The position numbers and the translations under genes were made by a program. 64,000 bases of DNA from Antedon bifida (Eukaryota; Echinodermata; Crinoidea; Comatulida; Antedonidae): the NCBI GenBank assembly GCA_963402885.1, contig OY727096.1, positions 10,397,820 through 10,461,819 of the forward strand, read 5' to 3'. Shown in pieces: positions 6,802 to 18,071 of this stretch. The notes under the pieces are model-generated. The model saw only the letters and a program-made list of their open reading frames with translations, was not told the DNA's origin and ran no database searches. How positions within the stretch are numbered: position 1 is the first letter of the stretch; every line of letters starts with the position of its first letter.

Positions 6802-9800
6802 ATGATGGCGAATATCAAATTGGTGCTGATTTGGCTTAGTTTTATGATTGCATCTGCAATAGATGATAGTAACATGCAAGTTACACCATCGTAAGTAGTA
6901 TTCTATTATATTACCATTGTCTTTGTAATTATAATCATTGAATCAATCAGCAATGTTGATATTTTTAGATAGAATCATAGTTGAATCCGTTTGAATAAAC
7001 AATATAAAAAGAAGAAATAAAAGAAGGGCTGCAGACAAGAAATAATAAGAGTCAATAATGAATGCGTTTATAGAACAACAAAGCACAGATTGAATATGAG
7101 TTTGTAGTGCTTCCTATAGGCCTATGTTTGTTAAATTTGGTATCCCTAGTTTCGGTGAATTTCTGCGTAAGTCTATTTATAATTTTATGTTACGTATTAG
7201 TATATTGTATAATAATTCGATTGTTAAAACTGTGTTTGATTTGAATTCAAAATTGTATGTCAGCTGGTCTGACATTTTATATTAGATTTTTTATAATACT
7301 CATATGTGTATTTTTATACCTTTTGTATGTTTTTGCTATGCATTTAATTTGCGAAATAAATTTGTTATATATTAGACACTAGTACGACGAGCACAACACA
7401 TTCAAGTGTTTATTTTAAAGCTAATCAACCCCTATTTTTGTTAGAAAGAAGAAATGTAATACCTGTCCCTATATAAAGGTGTAACCAAATCTTATATTTG
7501 CTGTAATCTCTGGTCTGGTAATACTTTAACAAATGTAATTTAACAATGAAAAACGATAGTTCGACTATGATGACATGCAAGGCAGAACGTAAAATAGTTA
7601 GTGTAATATGAAAAAAAAAATTAAAATGCCTATTTGATGTTCTTTAATTATCTTCGAAAATGTAAGGTTCACAATACCGCTTTACAATGATACTCTTTGT
7701 AGGTTTGCATTGCGAAATCAAATGTTCATATAAAGTTTGCGGTACACGGTATACGTATATATGTATATTGTTCTGAAAAGAACTGTTGAGTTTCTCGACG
7801 TTTCAATTAATATTCTCCCTCATGAGGACGATCAAAGTATATTGAATGAAACGTCGAGAAACTCTTCTTTTCAGAAGAAGATATACTCTTATTGTTATCC
7901 TCTTTCCTTGTACTGTCTCTATAGCGTATGCTTTATGGCGTTGCGTTTATTGTAAATTTATGCGACAAAAATCTTGACTTTGTGTGTCAAGACAATTTTT
8001 TTTGACATTATTGACAGAAGTTGAATTGCGGTTAGATTAGTACCAATAATCTAATAAATTAGGCCTATTCTAGTATTACGTTATAATATCTATTTCACTT
8101 CTCCCCTCTACGAATAAGCAAGCTTGTTTCACGTAGGCGCAATATTGGTCATATCAAAAAAACTATCAAATATAGCAACAGCTATGCAGCAGCTATAGGT
8201 AGCAGCTATATATAGCAGTTGATATATACATTGGCAGCATTTGATACTACATTTACCTATTTTGATACATACATTTCCATCATTTGATAGTTGCTATTAT
8301 TATTTGATATTAATTATGCTTTATAGCTGCTATTTTGATTGTTGCAATATTTGATATAAATTTCTTTTCATAGCAGTCTAGTCTGCAATACAATAAACAA
8401 GTAAAGAAATTACTCAGCATAACACAAAAAAGCAAAAGAAGCAACCACATAGCTTGGCAAATTCACAACATATCAAAAAAGTCTCTATATCTAAACCACT
8501 AGTATATCAGTCTCAATCATTGATATGACCAATATTGCGCCTTCCTCGCTTGTTTAGGTAAAAAAGTAAGAAAATGAAATAAAGTATACCGCTAACATCA
8601 TTGCTCTATCAAACCGATATGCCTTATACAATGTGTTGAACCATTGTCATTTATTGCATGAAATACACTATATATAATAATATATATGTAAATCTGAAGG
8701 CAATACTGAAAATGACAATACTCTGGGTATCAGTGGCTGGACCTCAAAAATAAGCTGATATACCAATGTATATCATCGAACCAAAGAGTTTAAATTTTGG
8801 TTAGAGTTTCTTCATGTCTGTAAATTGATCTATAAATATCGACAGTATCAATTCATCATTAATATACTATACAATGAGGACATACATCATACATTACATC
8901 TTCATTGCGCGTATACGCTCGAGATGGTGTTGTGGTCACATTACCATGCCGATGGGTTTAAGGAGTTTGTTATGTATGTACATAATATCTTGATATGTAA
9001 ATTAGTCTATAGGGCTATTAGTTGTTGTAGTCATTGTAGTCGATACCTTGTAGTATGAATGTTGTGCACAATAGGCGATACGTCGTATTAATGTTGTTAC
9101 ACACAGCATCTTGTTCTCAGTTTACTGGTTGGACGGATGGTAGAATTAAAGTGAAAGAGTATAGCTCAAGAAAATCTATTCTTCTGTTGTTTGTCCGCGT
9201 TGAATGCAGAACACAGTTCTTTCACTCGTATTTGAACAACTACGACATCCCTAGTAGTCAATTGGTAGTATGTATGTTATAGTCTGTATATCAAACAGAG
9301 GATTCCGTATTAGAATCTCGATTTGGGCTGCTTTTCTCTTTCTTTTTCTTTTTACAATTTTTTTATTGACAAATTAAAGTATAGTTATTTAATCCAAAAA
9401 TTACTCTAAAAAGAACAAGAAATAACTTATTGACAGTAAATTGTACTATATAGATTTATTTTAACAGTGTCTGTTAAGAGAACGGGTATGTCTAGACATT
9501 ATTTACTAACTATAAATAAAACGTACATTCTGAAACAGTGAATAATGTTGTTTTAACCAAGACGAATGGACCTTATGGACCCTTTAAAAACATAATAGGC
9601 TCTAATCGTAAAACACATTATCATTGCAACGTTATTATTTTTAACTTTTCGATGTTTTACAGCTACGGTATATTCCCATTCAGACTCAATGTAAACAGTC
9701 TCTTAATTTATCTAAATATATGACAGGATTGATTTGTAGATAGCGTTTAGAGGCATATATTTACTTCTTCCTCATACACGATCGCCTATTTCCAAGATTT

Positions 9801-12800
9801 TTTTTTTTCGTAATCACTTCATGGATCGGATGCACTCTGTGGAATGTTTCATTGGAGTTTCGAACATGAACGAAACTCTATAAATATCTCATTCATAGAA
9901 TTTCGATCCTAAAATCATAGCATTAGGCCTACAATGTGCTTACAGATCGATCGAATCACGCACTGGTAAGTAGTTTCTTATTCCTAATGCGCATGTGTGG
10001 GTAATTTAACAGAATGAATCGAGTGCAGCCGATGAACCGAATACAGGAATTCCGGTTTTTGAAAATATTTTAGTTTTCGGGATTATTTTAAAATAAAAAA
10101 CAAAACACACCGAATTTACATACGTTTAACATATAATCTTCATTTTCGTAATAATACAGGACAATGTATTATATATAAAAAAATATTTAAGTCGCAGTTT
10201 TTTCTATGTAGATATATTTAGTTATTACTTACTAAATGAATTTAAATCAATATAAGTCGTTAATACAGTGGTTAAAGTACATATTTTGTATAATGTATTT
10301 GAACTTTCTTTTTCTTGTAGTCAGAGTAGGCATACTGTTCCAAATGAGAGGGACTTGTTGTTAGAAGCTTACAAACAGCAGATACTACATAGGCTAGGAA
10401 TGGAAAGACCACCACCGGCCCCTGAATTCAGTATTACAGAAGAACTCACTAAAAAGATTATAGAATATGACCCAACTGAAGCCTTGGTGAACGAAGAAGA
10501 TATTAAATTAAATCCATTTAGTAAGTAATATAATCTATATAGAAAAAAATGCGACTTAAATATTTTGTAGCAATAGGCCTACAACTTGGTGCATCTCTCC
10601 TACTATTCAACTTTGTATTCAATTTCTGCTAGTCAGGTTTGCGATATATATCGATGTGTTTCTAAAAAAAGGAAGATATAATAAGTTAAGCTTAGAAGAA
10701 CTACTTCATCCATGGTATTAATGCTATGCAAGTAGGCCCTAAACAAATAAGATAAAGTGAGCACAGTCTAGGGTAATTGGTCATCACTGGACGATAGGAT
10801 AACAGTGTGTGAACCAACTGAAATCAGGCGTATTGCTATAGTTCACACTGAACAAAGAAATTACTGCCAACTTAGATGGTGGTCCTATTTTTTCAGTGGA
10901 AGCATTAGGCCTACTATTGAAAAGCATTGGATGGCATTACAGGAACAACAAATGATATCATATTAGTCAACATAAAAAGATAATGTTTGTTTAAAATTGT
11001 TTGGATAGAGGGGTTAAATGGTTTTATATGGCATGCCATCACGTTTCTATGAAATGTATTATTATAGAAATGTCGAGGGAAACAGCTGCCCTAATATTTT
11101 GTAAATTTATTAATAATACAGTTAATGTTACAGAATATATTTGAACTTGACATGTACAGTTACTCATATTTTAATCAATAATCAGCAATCTGCACAATTA
11201 TAATAATAACAACTTTTGACGGATTCTAATTTTGGACTAACGTAATAACATCACATCGTTTCAAGTAGGCCTACCACTCTCAGTGATGCCCAGTAAAATC
11301 TTATTCAAAATATTGATTATGTTGAATGGAAATAAGTTAATTACTTGATTTTGTTTTACTTTCAGTTGCAAAGGTTCTAGAAGATGACAGTGAAAATCGA
11401 TCTGAAGCTAAACCAAACGAACGTTATAGAATTGTGTTTTCTCTACCACCATATCACAAAAAGCGCATGCGTAAAGTGAAAATCGAATCAGCAACATTGT
11501 ATTTGTATGTCGTTGGTCGAAATGACTCTGACTGTGTTTTATATGAAGAAAGTCAAAGCAACAAAAGTGACGGTAAGACAACTCGAACTAAACACCTACA
11601 TTTGATATGTAAATACGTTTCTTTATCATTTAAACTTATTGTTTATTATTTATTTGTATGTTGTTTAACCCATATTTAGAGAATGACACAAAAGAGAGCA
11701 CGGGACACGAGTTAATAGATTTCTACATTCAATTATCCGACTTTGACGAGAGGACTTCAGAGCGCGAACGTAACCATGTCAAAATAGATAACAATGGCAG
11801 AATAATGATCACCATTTATGAACTGAACGCAACTAACCACCAAATAGGAACGCCGACATATCACCGAGGTAACAATGGCTGGTGGACCTTTAATTTTACC
11901 AACATTGTCAAACGATGGCAGACCTCTGGCACAGGTCGGATTCGGTTGCATATTGATATCGAGCTGTTTGATAGTGAACCAAATAACGATTTTATGGATA
12001 TGAGAATAATCACTCAACCGTGTAATGAAACAGACCTATACCGTCCATCATATAGAATGTTTAGTAAGTTACATATTTTAACCTAATTTTGGAAATAACA
12101 GTCGACATTTTTAATATAAACGCATTGTACAGTAACTTGTGAGTGAATACTCTCGACTCTGCCAACATCGAAGCTATTCAATACCAACTATCGGTATTAT
12201 ACAACAGCTGTGCCCGATATTTCTTTAAAAAGTTTATGAAACACGAGGCTGGTGACTCCGCCTTTATAACCACTCTATATAGTAGTGTGTAGATAAACAA
12301 ACGGATGGTTAGCTGGTACAAATTTATTTTTATTTTGTAGGCAGCGATGTAGCGGACACTGTTCCTCGCCTTGACATTCGGTATCTTCATGGATCCACTC
12401 GACGTCGCAACAAACGGCAAACATCACCTTCCCTTTCTTGCGATGACCTCTCTTCGCCACTTCCTTGCTGTATGAAGAGTACCGTATTTACATTTAAAGG
12501 TATGTAGTTTATTTCATTGAAATTGATAATGTAAAAAGACAAAAAAAGAGTATGTATATGACATGAGTGTATAAATGTGGTTATATAAATATATAATAAT
12601 TGAAAGAAACTTGAAAGTTTAATTGTTTGAAAGTAATTATTGAAATGAGAATAATAGTTTTAGGCGATACTCACGAAAGAGAGAGAGGGAGGGGGGGGGG
12701 GGGGGGAGAGAGAGAAAACAAAAATTAATACTTACAATAACGGTGGTTAGATATGGTGAAATTCACGATGTTCAAAAACATATTTTGTTTAAATAACTTA

Positions 12801-13621
12801 TCGATGCATGTAATTAGAGCAATCAGACTGCGCATAGGATTTGTTCATGGGTATATCGTTTATTTACGAAATTACGAGTTGCTTCGCATTTTGATATAGA
12901 GGGTGGTGGGTAGCGGGAGTGTATGCTTTAACACAGAAATAATTGTTCTTTGATGTTACCACGCCGCTTTTTTCATGCTTTAACGTACAGTAGTTTACTT
13001 GTTACGGGGTTTCGCACAATGTTGAGGCATATTTCTTGCTTGTTCAAGTTGAATTCGCAAGTATAACGTGAATAAAACTGTATACATATGTTGGAAACTC
13101 ACATCATAAAAAAGATCGCTTGAATATTTATATAGGTTACTTACTAAATTACGATTATATTTTTGTTAGAACTTGGATTATCAGATATCATCATATCTCC
13201 ATTACTCTTTACTGCATCTTACTGCACTGGTACGTGTAGCACATTTCTCACCCAATCAAGGTTCGAACCCGGCAATGGGAAAGTAAGTAAAATCAATTCT
13301 CACATCAAAATAACATTACAATTACAATCCTCTATACACGGTATTGATTCAGATGCAAATGCCAAGCCATATAAATCACCGCTCATTCCTAACAAACGAC
13401 CCAAATGTGTTGAGTTCAAATACCATTCTTCATTGCTCAATTCTAAGAATTCTCTAAATTGCGTCACTACTTTACTTTTGTTTATGTGTGTTTTCTAATC
13501 ATAGGGACAATGCTGTGGGCCCTCTGAAACGGAGGACTTGCACGTTCTGGTGTTGGATCAAAATGAATTCAAGAGAGTGAATATTTCAAACTTACTGGTT
13601 ATCAACTGTGGATGTAATTAA
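6802..13621 (+). CDS. TGF-beta superfamily ligand, activin/GDF8-like, divergent
   Basis: Seven coding exons with continuous phase: 6802-6890, 10321-10520, 11366-11572, 11680-12063, 12341-12499, 13170-13282, 13505-13621 (1269 nt, 422 residues). Residues 1 to about 20 are a signal peptide (KLVLIWLSFMIASA). The propeptide shows the family's N-terminal helix (LEAYKQQILHRLGM) and the WWTFNFTNIVKRWQ motif. RRRNKR at 314-319 is the convertase site, leaving a 103-residue mature domain. Its nine cysteines (SC, CC, YCTGTC, QCC, NCGCN) and the 8-residue gap before the first CC fit the activin/GDF8 group. Both usual tryptophans of the GWxxWI motif are replaced (LGLSDIII). Only 17 residues separate CTGTC from CC, against about 25-28 normally. 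Secreted dimeric signalling ligand by family; the receptor branch is not assignable. Confidence 0.9.
7770..7880. mobile_element. Penelope-like terminal fragment with decayed hammerhead motif
   Basis: A ~40-bp inverted repeat (7770-7810 against 7838-7880) surrounds CTCATGAG at 7819-7826. On each strand CTCATGAG is followed by a spacer and then GAAACGTCGAGAAACTC. That is the order CUGAUGAG - stem II - GAAAC - GUC of type I hammerhead ribozymes in Penelope-like elements, with the catalytic-core G changed to C. Probably inactive. Confidence 0.55.
8136..8541. mobile_element. MITE with perfect 22-bp TIRs
   Basis: Termini at 8136-8157 and 8520-8541 are perfect 22-bp inverted repeats starting GGCGCAATATTGGTCATATC. 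The 406-bp body is rich in TATAGCAGC and TTTGATA motifs and encodes nothing. No exact target duplication is visible, though imperfect GCTTGTTT repeats lie on both sides. Confidence 0.8.
12682..12714. repeat. GA/G-tract microsatellite
   Basis: (GA)n, then a G run, then (GA)n in the fifth intron of the TGF-beta gene. Confidence 0.85.
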
Positions 13622-14500
13622 CGCAGATTGGAAGATGTTAACTATTTCTTAAAACTGCTGGATGCATGACAGCTTATTACAGAATCGTGTATATTCAATG
13701 AATTGCATTTTTATTAATAATGTGTAATGCAATGTTAATACATAATCATTACACAATGTATTCAATATTTTGGCACATTTTGTACGCAAAGTTGTGTTCT
13801 CAAACAATAGAAGTGGCTACTGTATCGACTGCAGTGATTAGCTACATTGTATTATTAATAACCTCACACCGCTCTCTCCACACATCAACTCTGTGTCACT
13901 TTATTTATTCCATTAGTCCTACACTGTATAGCCACAGAGTAAGTTTTTCATACTGTATCTAATATGTTATCCAACTGATATTGTTGTGACGTGTCATCAT
14001 CATCATCATCATCGTCGTCATCGCCATTGTGGTCGTCTTCGACTGATTGCCGTAAACGGAATTGTTTTTAATTGCTTAGTAATTAGTTGCTTTTTAACTA
14101 TTAAAACAAGTTTGACTAAATAAAATTTTGAATATTGCTTCTTCTAGTTAATTTGTATTTAACTATCAATCATTTATTTGATCAGATTAAACGCACAGTG
14201 AACCGATTATAGTTCCCCATCCAAAGTGTCTTCTTCTTCATGTTTCTGGAATGAGATAATCATAAAAGTGATTACAAGCCTTTGCAAAATGTATTACCAT
14301 GCAGATAGGAATGTTTTTTGTTGTTAATGTTCATACGCATTCAACAGCGAGAAATTCACCAATTATAGGATTGATAAACTTTAGATTTAAAAATAATTTA
14401 TCGTAATTATCGTCCCATTTGAGGCGTAGTGGAGTTGAAAGAGTGGTAAGTTAAAACTCTGGCACTAGGTCAGGATTGAAATCTTGACCTTGGGATTGAA
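13622..14500. other. 3' flank of the TGF-beta gene
   Basis: Probable 3' UTR then intergenic sequence. Contains a CAT/CGT microsatellite near 13995-14030. No second gene seen. Confidence 0.5.
14119..14124 (+). terminator. Candidate polyadenylation signal, TGF-beta gene
   Basis: AATAAA about 500 bp after the stop codon at 13619-13621. No nearer AATAAA was noticed. Confidence 0.4.
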
Positions 14501-14509
14501 AGGTGTGTC

Positions 14510-15190
14510 ACCAAGCTACAACACCACTACCAGCAAGCTACAGCTTTACTACATCTAAGGTACAGCTCCACTACCACCAAACTATGGCTCCACTACCAAT
14601 AATCTACAGCTCCACTACCACCAATCTACAGATCCACTACAACCAACCTAGCTCCACTACCACAAAGCTACAGCAGTTCCACTGCCACTAAGCTACAGTT
14701 CCACTGCCACTAAGCTACAGCTCCACTGCCAATGCTACTGTCCACTACCACCAATCTACAGCTCCACTACAACCAACCTAGCTCCACTACCACAAAGCTA
14801 CAGCAGTTCCACTGCCAAAAAGCTACAGCTCCACTACCACCAATCTACAGCTCCACTACAACCAACCCAGCTCCACTGCCACCAATCTACAGCTCCACTA
14901 CCACCAATCTACAGCTCTACTACAACCATCATACAGCTCCACTACCACAAAGCTACAGTAGTTCCACTGCCACTAAGCTACAGCACCACTACCACCAATC
15001 TACAGCTCCACTACCAACAAGCTATACAGCTTCACTGCCATCAAGCTATAGCTACACTACAACCAAGCTACAGCTCCACTGCCACTATGCTACAGCTCCA
15101 CTACCACCGATCCACAGCTTCACTACAACAAGCTATACAGCTCCACTACCATCAAGCTACAGATATACACTACAACAAAGCTAAAGCTTC
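14510..15190. repeat. Minisatellite of CTACAGCTCCACTACCACCA type
   Basis: About 30 imperfect tandem copies of a unit of about 19-24 bp (AGCTACAGCTCCACTACCAC with variants CAATCTACAG and AACCTAG). Frames open by composition (14503-14691 and 14732-15184) read as Thr/Leu/Tyr-rich repeats with no start context or splice logic, so no gene is called. Confidence 0.9.
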
Positions 15191-16560
15191 ACTATCTTGG
15201 TATCATATCAAAGAGTGCTTATAATCTCATCTCCGTCCCCGTTAACCCCATACAAGAACCAATAAAAACAAACTAGGCCTATATGTTTGAAACATGTTTA
15301 TTCTGGGACGGTGCGGCCACACACGCCAGCTACCATAATTACACGTAACGAAGAGAATTACTAATTCCTCCTGCGACTATTTTAAACATCAGTGCCGGAT
15401 TCAGGATTTTGAAGTTTCCATGATGTCTCATCCTCCTATGTTATTTACTCGTCAATTACCCACTCAGCAGCCAGGTAATGTATATACGTAATTGTTTGGT
15501 TATTATTCATATATAAAGACGAATTAAATAAAAAAAAAAGATTGTTTTATTATATCCAAACTGAAATACATCACTTGAAACACACTATTTTGGGTATGTT
15601 TTGATAATTGTGTGAAATCTATCTAGTGTATGCATGCATAGAGATATTATAGTGAACTATAACATCTCTATGATGCATGGGATTTAACTTTTACTACTGT
15701 TTCTGCTACTACTGCCATTTCTATTAAGTTCTCTACATATTCTACTACTGCTTTATCCAGTTCTCTACGTTCTGCTACTCTTTCTATGTTCTACTTCTGC
15801 TTCCATTGGTACTGCTTCTACTGGTTCTACCTTTTTCACATCATTATTTCCTGATGATAATTACAATTAGAATTAAAATGTATCGAATGTATCGAACAGG
15901 CATGGTCCAACCACCCTCTAAAATTTGCGCCGTATTTGAGATTTGATATTATTTTCAAGAGGGGCTTATAGGATAGCCTAGCCTCGACTCCGGATCCAGC
16001 AAATGCTGTGTTCCGGAAACAATTAAACAGGTAAGGGCAATTTAAATATCCATAGTTACATATCAAAACATTACCCTCTTTGGATCCTCTTATTTCTACA
16101 TTTTATGATTATTTATAAAATCGAATGTTTAAAGAAATATTAATAGGCTTAGTGTGTAGGGTGTAGGCCTACAACCTAGGCCTATCTTCACTTAGCCATA
16201 TTTTTCTTCTTAAAAATTACAAAATATTATTAATTAGAATCATCCCGACTTCAATATTAAAAATTTTTTTATTATGACTTCACTTGGAACTTACAGAATA
16301 TTACTGCTTTATTTGAGATAGCACTTACCTTTGTTATTTCTTGGTAGGCTATTATTACACCAAATAAGATAGGCATAATGCGTTATTTTATGATGAATAT
16401 CTAGTAAATATTGTTTGATAGATCAATACAAATTTCTCGGAAAGAAACTAAGCACATACAACAAAATGAGGAGACGTTGTTTCTTCGTCGTGTTGTCGAA
16501 GCTAGCGCTGGCTGTATACGAGTTTTGTACACACAAACTTTATTCCGCGCACAACAACTG

Positions 16561-16568
16561 TGACGTCA
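16561..16568. promoter_or_regulatory. Palindromic CRE-type site
   Basis: TGACGTCA, a full cAMP-response-element/ATF palindrome, about 0.7 kb before the inferred first noncoding exon of integrin beta. A single motif match only. Confidence 0.2.
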
Positions 16569-16689
16569 TTTGGACATTCTATTATGCAATTATTATTTTG
16601 CGTCATCACACACAGGTGTCCTCTTTCTAGAAGATTTACTATAAAGAACATTTAAAATTTATCAAATCGATTGCGATTTATTTATCATC

Positions 16690-16960
16690 ATAAATATGTT
16701 TATTGCTAATATACACATTTTGTTGTTGAATATGCCATTTTATTGTCGCATAATAATATTTATTCAATTTTACCACAAAATTAGATCGATAAAAACAATA
16801 ATAATTTACCAAAAAAACTGTAATTTATAACAATAAATTATTCATATTCTCTGTCAGAGGTTTTTGGTTAAATTTAACCATTTATTTAAGTGAAAATATT
16901 ATTTTATCATGTTATTTTTTCTACGGAAGTGAATAACTTTATTAAAAGTATTAGTTAGTT
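16690..16960. mobile_element. Degraded copy of the TTAA-type MITE family
   Basis: Matches the interior of the 52848-53171 element in order: ACATTTTGTT.GTTG..TATGCCATT, then AAAAACTGTAATTTA, then TTTTTGGTT.AATTTAACCAT. Termini are not recognisable. Confidence 0.55.
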
Positions 16961-17080
16961 TCGCCAAATGTTCATTGTCCATGGTTTCACCCTATTTATA
17001 TCCCTCCGCTTGCTAGCTGCATGCACTAAACAATATTTATAGCGCCCCCAAACGTTTATGGAAGTGAACTTATTTGTGAC

Positions 17081-17248
17081 AGTTGACACCAACTTACGCA
17101 GTAGGGAAGTTAGCTAAGATAAGAGAGAAGTGCAGTAGAGTAAGACGGAAACTTTATGTGTAACTAGTTGATTATACAATACCGAATTAGTTGGATTAAT
17201 GTACTTAATACTTCCAGTATTTTCAAACCAAATACAAAGTAAAAAGAG
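17081..17248 (+). other. Probable 5' noncoding exon of integrin beta
   Basis: Ends in AAAAAGAG followed by a strong donor (gtaagttaa at 17249). The 5' boundary is arbitrary. It is inferred because both candidate first coding exons downstream are preceded by good acceptors. Confidence 0.4.
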
Positions 17249-17664
17249 GTAAGTTAACGTTTATGTTAAGTTAGAACTGTTTAGAAGTAGGAGTACTAGT
17301 TTAGTAGGTAGTACTAGTAGCCCCGTTCGTTCATCACTGATCACCAAACAACAAGCAGAACAGAGCAGAGAAGAGATTGGATTCATTCATGCACCAGCCT
17401 AGTGGATTATTAACCAAATTTAGTATATGCTTATTATAATTGTGAAAATGGCTCGTATTAAGGTTTAGGCAATCAAATATTGGTGAGTGAAAAAAAGCCG
17501 GTTTATTTAATAAAATAGATGTCATGACCATGTTGAGTAGATTATGAATGTAGGTGTTTTTGGTCAAAATGATCAAGACATCTTCATGATCAGGGTAAAA
17601 TCCAAAATACCTGATTACTCAAAAAACATAAAGAAACGGGGTTGTATTTGTTTCATCGTTTCAG

Positions 17665-17768
17665 ATAATATTTGGTGGATTTTATTTATATTCGGTAAAA
17701 ATAACTAATTATAATTCTCTGTAAGAATATCATGTATTCACTTTTCATTGGGCTCATTTTAGCGATCA
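17665..17768 (+). other. Alternative first coding exon of integrin beta (exon 1A)
   Basis: Acceptor tttcatcgtttcag ends at 17664 and donor gtaagttac starts at 17769. An ATG at 17732 opens MYSLFIGLILAI and leaves one base (A), exactly the phase needed to join exon 2 (giving ..LAINACQQ). This would be a second, shorter signal peptide. Including both 1A and 1B runs into a stop, so the two would have to be mutually exclusive. Confidence 0.5.
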
Positions 17769-18001
17769 GTAAGTTACCACACACTATATAATGCTGTGGT
17801 CTATTGATCGAACCATTGAGGGTTTTTCCCGATAATAAACCATTTTGAGGTACTATTCATATGAACATTGATGTATTGTATTAAACCGTCTCATCGGTGT
17901 GTCTGAGAATCAAAACAATTGGACACTCTAAGCTAATAATTAGTCTTTTTTTACAGTGTTTCATTGGATGATAAATTTTTTCCATCAGTAAAGAGTAAAA
18001 G

Positions 18002-18071
18002 ATGAGCCATCTATATAAACTATTCCAGATTACAATTATAGTCAGCATTTTGTCATTGCTAAAAGCACAAA
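18002..18071 (+). CDS. Integrin beta exon 1B: signal peptide
   Basis: Encodes [20 protein letters not shown] and KAQ, a canonical signal peptide, ending phase 1 (A) at donor gtaagtatt. The transcribed exon probably starts at 17957 after the acceptor ttttttacag. Confidence 0.85.

Larger units (their letters stand above)
6891..10320 (+). other. TGF-beta gene intron 1
   Basis: 3.4-kb intron (gtaagt...tttcttgtag), phase 2. Holds Penelope-like debris (7770-7880) and a 406-bp MITE (8136-8541). Nothing else was recognised; open frames at 8825-9282 have no recognisable family. Confidence 0.75.
15191..17080. other. Intergenic region upstream of integrin beta
   Basis: AT-rich. Includes a near-perfect short inverted repeat at about 15633-15681 (CATGCAT..AGAGAT against ATCTCT..ATGCATG) and a degraded MITE copy (16690-16960). 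No exon was recognised. Confidence 0.5.

Noticed and set aside
9055-9282. Open frame of 75 codons
   Set aside because: Inside TGF-beta intron 1, no recognisable motif, length expected by chance.
13254-13275. tRNA B-box-like GGTTCGAACCCGG
   Set aside because: Lies inside TGF-beta exon 6 and no cloverleaf surrounds it.
14732-15184. 150-codon Thr/Ser/Tyr repeat protein
   Set aside because: Frame stays open because the minisatellite unit lacks stops; no promoter, splice or family evidence.
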